Shown one piece after another: positions 61,939-64,000 of a DNA stretch of 64,000 nucleotides. The number at the start of each line of letters is the position of its first letter. Position 1 is the first letter of the stretch. The notes under the pieces were generated by a model, which made no database searches, was not told where the DNA came from, and saw nothing but the letters and a program-made list of their open reading frames with translations. A program made the position numbers and the translations under genes. This DNA is from 62-47 sp039808365 (lineage in GTDB: Bacteria; Pseudomonadota; Alphaproteobacteria; Rhizobiales; Xanthobacteraceae). Location of the stretch: contig JBDHSX010000003.1 of assembly GCA_039808365.1 (NCBI GenBank), positions 28,338-92,337 of the forward strand, given 5' to 3'.

Positions 61939-62385
61939 TCACGTGGCCAGCCGGCCACCGACCAGCAAGAGATCGCTGGCGGCCTGGCCGACGCGCTCGG
62001 CGAACTCGTCGCGCAACCGCCGCGCGGCGGCCGGCTCGCTGTCGAGCACCCGCTGGAACAGCGTGCGGGTGATGCGGATCACCGAGACGTCTTCCAGCGC
62101 GCTAGCGGTGGCGGGCCGGACCATCGGCACGATCAGCGCCAGCTCGCCGATCAACGCGCCCGGACCGGCGACAACGTCGTCGCCGCCGCCCGGAAAGCTC
62201 AGGCGGATCGCGCCGTGCTGCACGACATAGCCGCAATCGGCGGCGTCGCCGGCGCGAAACAGCACCGCGCCGCTGGCGAACTCGCGCTGCTCCGAACCGA
62301 TCGCCAGCACGCGAATCGCCGCGTTTCCCAACAGATGGAATGTCGGGACGCGGTCGAGCAGCACGACATCGTCTTCAATCGACAT
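61939..62385 (-). CDS. Cyclic-nucleotide-binding domain protein
   Basis: A 148-residue single cNMP-binding (CAP_ED) domain with REFASGAVLFRAGDAADCGYVV, the turn PGALIGELALI where the phosphate cassette is normally found, and a final helix. The cassette Arg of true cAMP binders is not clearly kept. No helix-turn-helix follows, so it is not a transcription factor alone; it could sense a ligand and bind a partner. Located between the response regulator and glnK. Confidence 0.82.
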   Translation of the reverse strand: MSIEDDVVLLDRVPTFHLLGNAAIRVLAIGSEQREFASGAVLFRAGDAADCGYVVQHGAIRLSFPGGGDDVVAGPGALIGELALIVPMVRPATASALEDVSVIRITRTLFQRVLDSEPAAARRLRDEFAERVGQAASDLLLVGGRLAT

Positions 62386-62445
62386 GAGGATCCAGAAAAG
62401 CGGGGCGCGGATCGGGACAGTTAACGAATCGCTGCCCCGACCGTA

Positions 62446-63132
62446 TCACGGCACCAGCTTGTAGCCACCGGCTTCCGTCACCAGGATTTCCGGGCTCGCC
62501 GCGTCCTGCTCGATCTTCTGCCGCAGCCGGTAGATGTGGGTTTCCAGCGTGTGGGTGGTGACGCCGGAATTGTAGCCCCACACCTCTTGCAACAGGGTGT
62601 CGCGCGACACCGGCGCCTGTCCGGCGCGATAGAGGAAACGCAGGATCGCGGTTTCCTTCTCGGTCAGCCGCACCTTCTTGCCGTTGCCGTTGGTCAGCAT
62701 CTTGGAGCCCGGCCGGAAACTGTACGGCCCGACCGAGAACACCGCGTCCTCGCTGGCCTCGTGCTGGCGCAATTGCGCGCGGATCCGCGCCAGCAGCACG
62801 GCGAAGCGGAACGGCTTCACCACATAATCGTTGGCGCCGGATTCAAGGCCGAGAATGGTGTCGGAATCGGTGTCGTGGCCGGTCAGCATGATGATCGGGG
62901 CCTTGAAGCCGTTCTTGCGCAGGCTGCGCACCACCTCGCGGCCGTCGGTATCGGGCAGGCCGACATCCATCAGCACCAGATCGGGCGCGTCGGCGCGGGC
63001 GATGGAGGCGCCCTTGGCCCCGGTATCGGCGGCCTTCGCCTCGAACTCCTCATGCAGCGACAGTTGTTCGACCAGCGCCTCGCGCAAATCGTTATCGTCG
63101 TCCACGATCAGGATTTTTCGAGCATTGGCCAT
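62446..63132 (-). CDS. OmpR-family response regulator
   Basis: A 228-residue two-component regulator. Receiver domain: acidic pair DDD at 11-13, phospho-acceptor Asp56 in LVLMDVGLP, Thr/Lys in MLTGHD and YVVKPF. C-terminal winged helix with LTEKETAILRFLYRAGQAPVSRDTLLQEVWGY and THTLETHIYRLRQKIE. It resembles the alphaproteobacterial CenR group linked to the cell envelope, but I do not name it because no histidine kinase is adjacent. Confidence 0.92.
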   Translation of the reverse strand: MANARKILIVDDDNDLREALVEQLSLHEEFEAKAADTGAKGASIARADAPDLVLMDVGLPDTDGREVVRSLRKNGFKAPIIMLTGHDTDSDTILGLESGANDYVVKPFRFAVLLARIRAQLRQHEASEDAVFSVGPYSFRPGSKMLTNGNGKKVRLTEKETAILRFLYRAGQAPVSRDTLLQEVWGYNSGVTTHTLETHIYRLRQKIEQDAASPEILVTEAGGYKLVP

Positions 63133-63333
63133 GACGGCGATCCTTCAAGGCAGGAGCATGATCGGGTTAAGTCACAGATAGGTGCGACGCGGCGCACAAA
63201 CCAGTTACTGATTGGCAATCAAGGCATAGTTTAGCTCAAAAGACACCATGCCCCGCGCCGTCCCGCCGGCACGGGACCCCCGTCGAATCGATCATGCGCC
63301 GCGCGAACCATTCTGGCGAGGCCCCGCACCGAA

Positions 63334-63903
63334 ATGAAAACGCAATTATCATCAAATGCTTGCAAGATGCCCCGGCATGACCCGCCGCTCGCCTCGCTGG
63401 CCGTGCGGCCGAGCGCCGGCCGTCCGACGCGGGGCTGGCTGATCGCCGGTGCGCTGACGATCCCGGTGGCGCTGGGACGTGGCGGTATCCGCGCCAACAA
63501 GGTCGAGGGCGACGGGGCGACGCCGCGCGGCCGTTTCCGCCCGCTGCGGCTGTGGTGGCGCGCCGACCGCTGGCCGCGTCCGCGCACCCGTTTGCCGGTC
63601 CGCCGCATCACCACGTGCGACGGCTGGTGCGAGGACCCGACCGATCGCCGCTACAACCGGCCGATCCGGCTCGCGCCGGGCGCGGCCGGCGACCGCCTGG
63701 CGCGCGCCGATCATCTCTACGATTTCATCATCGAAATCGATCACAACACCCGGCCGCGCGTGACCCGGCGCGGCAGCGCGGTGTTCCTGCATCTGGCGCG
63801 CGACAATTTCGGCCCCACCGCCGGCTGCGTCGCCATGACCCGCCCGATGATGCTGCGGCTTCTGCAACGGATCGGCCCGCGCACAAGGATCGTGATCGGG
63901 TGA
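63334..63903 (+). CDS. L,D-transpeptidase (YkuD) family protein
   Basis: A 189-residue YkuD domain protein. The active site is VFLHLARDNFGPTAGCVAM, where His and Cys form the pair that cross-links peptidoglycan or attaches proteins by 3-3 bonds. There is no clear signal peptide, and the N-terminus is short; ATG 63334 and 63367 are both possible starts. The TPRGRFRPLRLWWRADRW segment is typical of the short alphaproteobacterial form. Confidence 0.85.
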   Translation: MKTQLSSNACKMPRHDPPLASLAVRPSAGRPTRGWLIAGALTIPVALGRGGIRANKVEGDGATPRGRFRPLRLWWRADRWPRPRTRLPVRRITTCDGWCEDPTDRRYNRPIRLAPGAAGDRLARADHLYDFIIEIDHNTRPRVTRRGSAVFLHLARDNFGPTAGCVAMTRPMMLRLLQRIGPRTRIVIG

Positions 63904-63908
63904 ACTCC

Positions 63909-63992
63909 CGTCATTGCGAGCGAAGCGAAGCAATCCAGAAGGCCCCAAAGCAAGGACTGGATTGCTTCGTCGCTTCGCTCCTCGCAATGACG
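63909..63992. repeat. Palindromic intergenic repeat, family A copy 5
   Basis: CGTCATTGCGAGCGAAGCGA..GCAATCCAG and GGACTGGATTGCTTCGTCGCTTCGC..GCAATGACG, nearly identical to the copy at 44908. It follows the L,D-transpeptidase gene at the window edge. Confidence 0.9.
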
Positions 63993-64000
63993 ACGCTGAA

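Overview
The window is a contiguous piece of a GC-rich alphaproteobacterial chromosome, most likely Bradyrhizobiaceae/Nitrobacteraceae (Rhodopseudomonas, Bradyrhizobium, Nitrobacter or Afipia type). Three things point that way: the order rpsT-dnaA-dnaN-recF-gyrB, the lptC-lptA-lptB-rpoN-hpf-ptsN cluster, and several intergenic palindromic repeat families typical of that group. There are no rRNA genes, CRISPR arrays or intact insertion sequences. There is one tRNA, tRNA-Leu(CAG).

Region by region. Positions 1-3100 hold the end of a dienelactone hydrolase, a short Wza-type lipoprotein, msrA, a small membrane protein and rpsT with a clear promoter and terminator. Positions 3121-11079 are the replication core: a 1.2 kb non-coding stretch with a perfect DnaA box, then dnaA, dnaN, recF and gyrB. 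Positions 11264-34737 are an accessory catabolic block placed between gyrB and purC. Its first part is four translationally coupled genes (PuuC-type aldehyde dehydrogenase, GSAM-like aminotransferase, two short-chain dehydrogenases), divergent from an IclR regulator and an omega-amino-acid aminotransferase. Its second part is a dipeptide-type ABC importer with an embedded NylB-like serine hydrolase and a MarR regulator, facing a UPF0261/HAD/gamma-glutamyltransferase operon. Both of these operons carry the same 15-bp operator over a TTGACA -35 box. Its third part is an acyl-CoA ligase, a FUSC exporter, a MmgE/PrpD protein and a pirin.

Positions 34803-48190 return to housekeeping: purC, ptsN, hpf, rpoN, lptBAC, a short RNase D, a small AT-richer patch beside tRNA-Leu, an NDUFA9-like protein, uppP, a glutathione transferase, an NTF2-like protein and moeB. 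Positions 48279-64000 hold a degenerate trypsin-like protein, a UbiH-family hydroxylase, tesB, a GYF-domain membrane protein, xth, lolA, ftsK, an aminotransferase, a vapBC-type toxin-antitoxin pair, amtB-glnK behind a sigma-54 promoter (rpoN itself is in the window), a cyclic-nucleotide-binding protein, an OmpR-type response regulator and an L,D-transpeptidase.

The most interesting parts are the MarR-linked import/hydrolysis regulon, whose neighbours (omega-transaminase, aldehyde dehydrogenase, acyl-CoA ligase) would make a nylon-oligomer-like degradation route; a perfect CtrA site in front of the aminotransferase-ftsK operon; and the occurrence of palindromic repeats in every convergent CDS-CDS gap longer than 100 bp.
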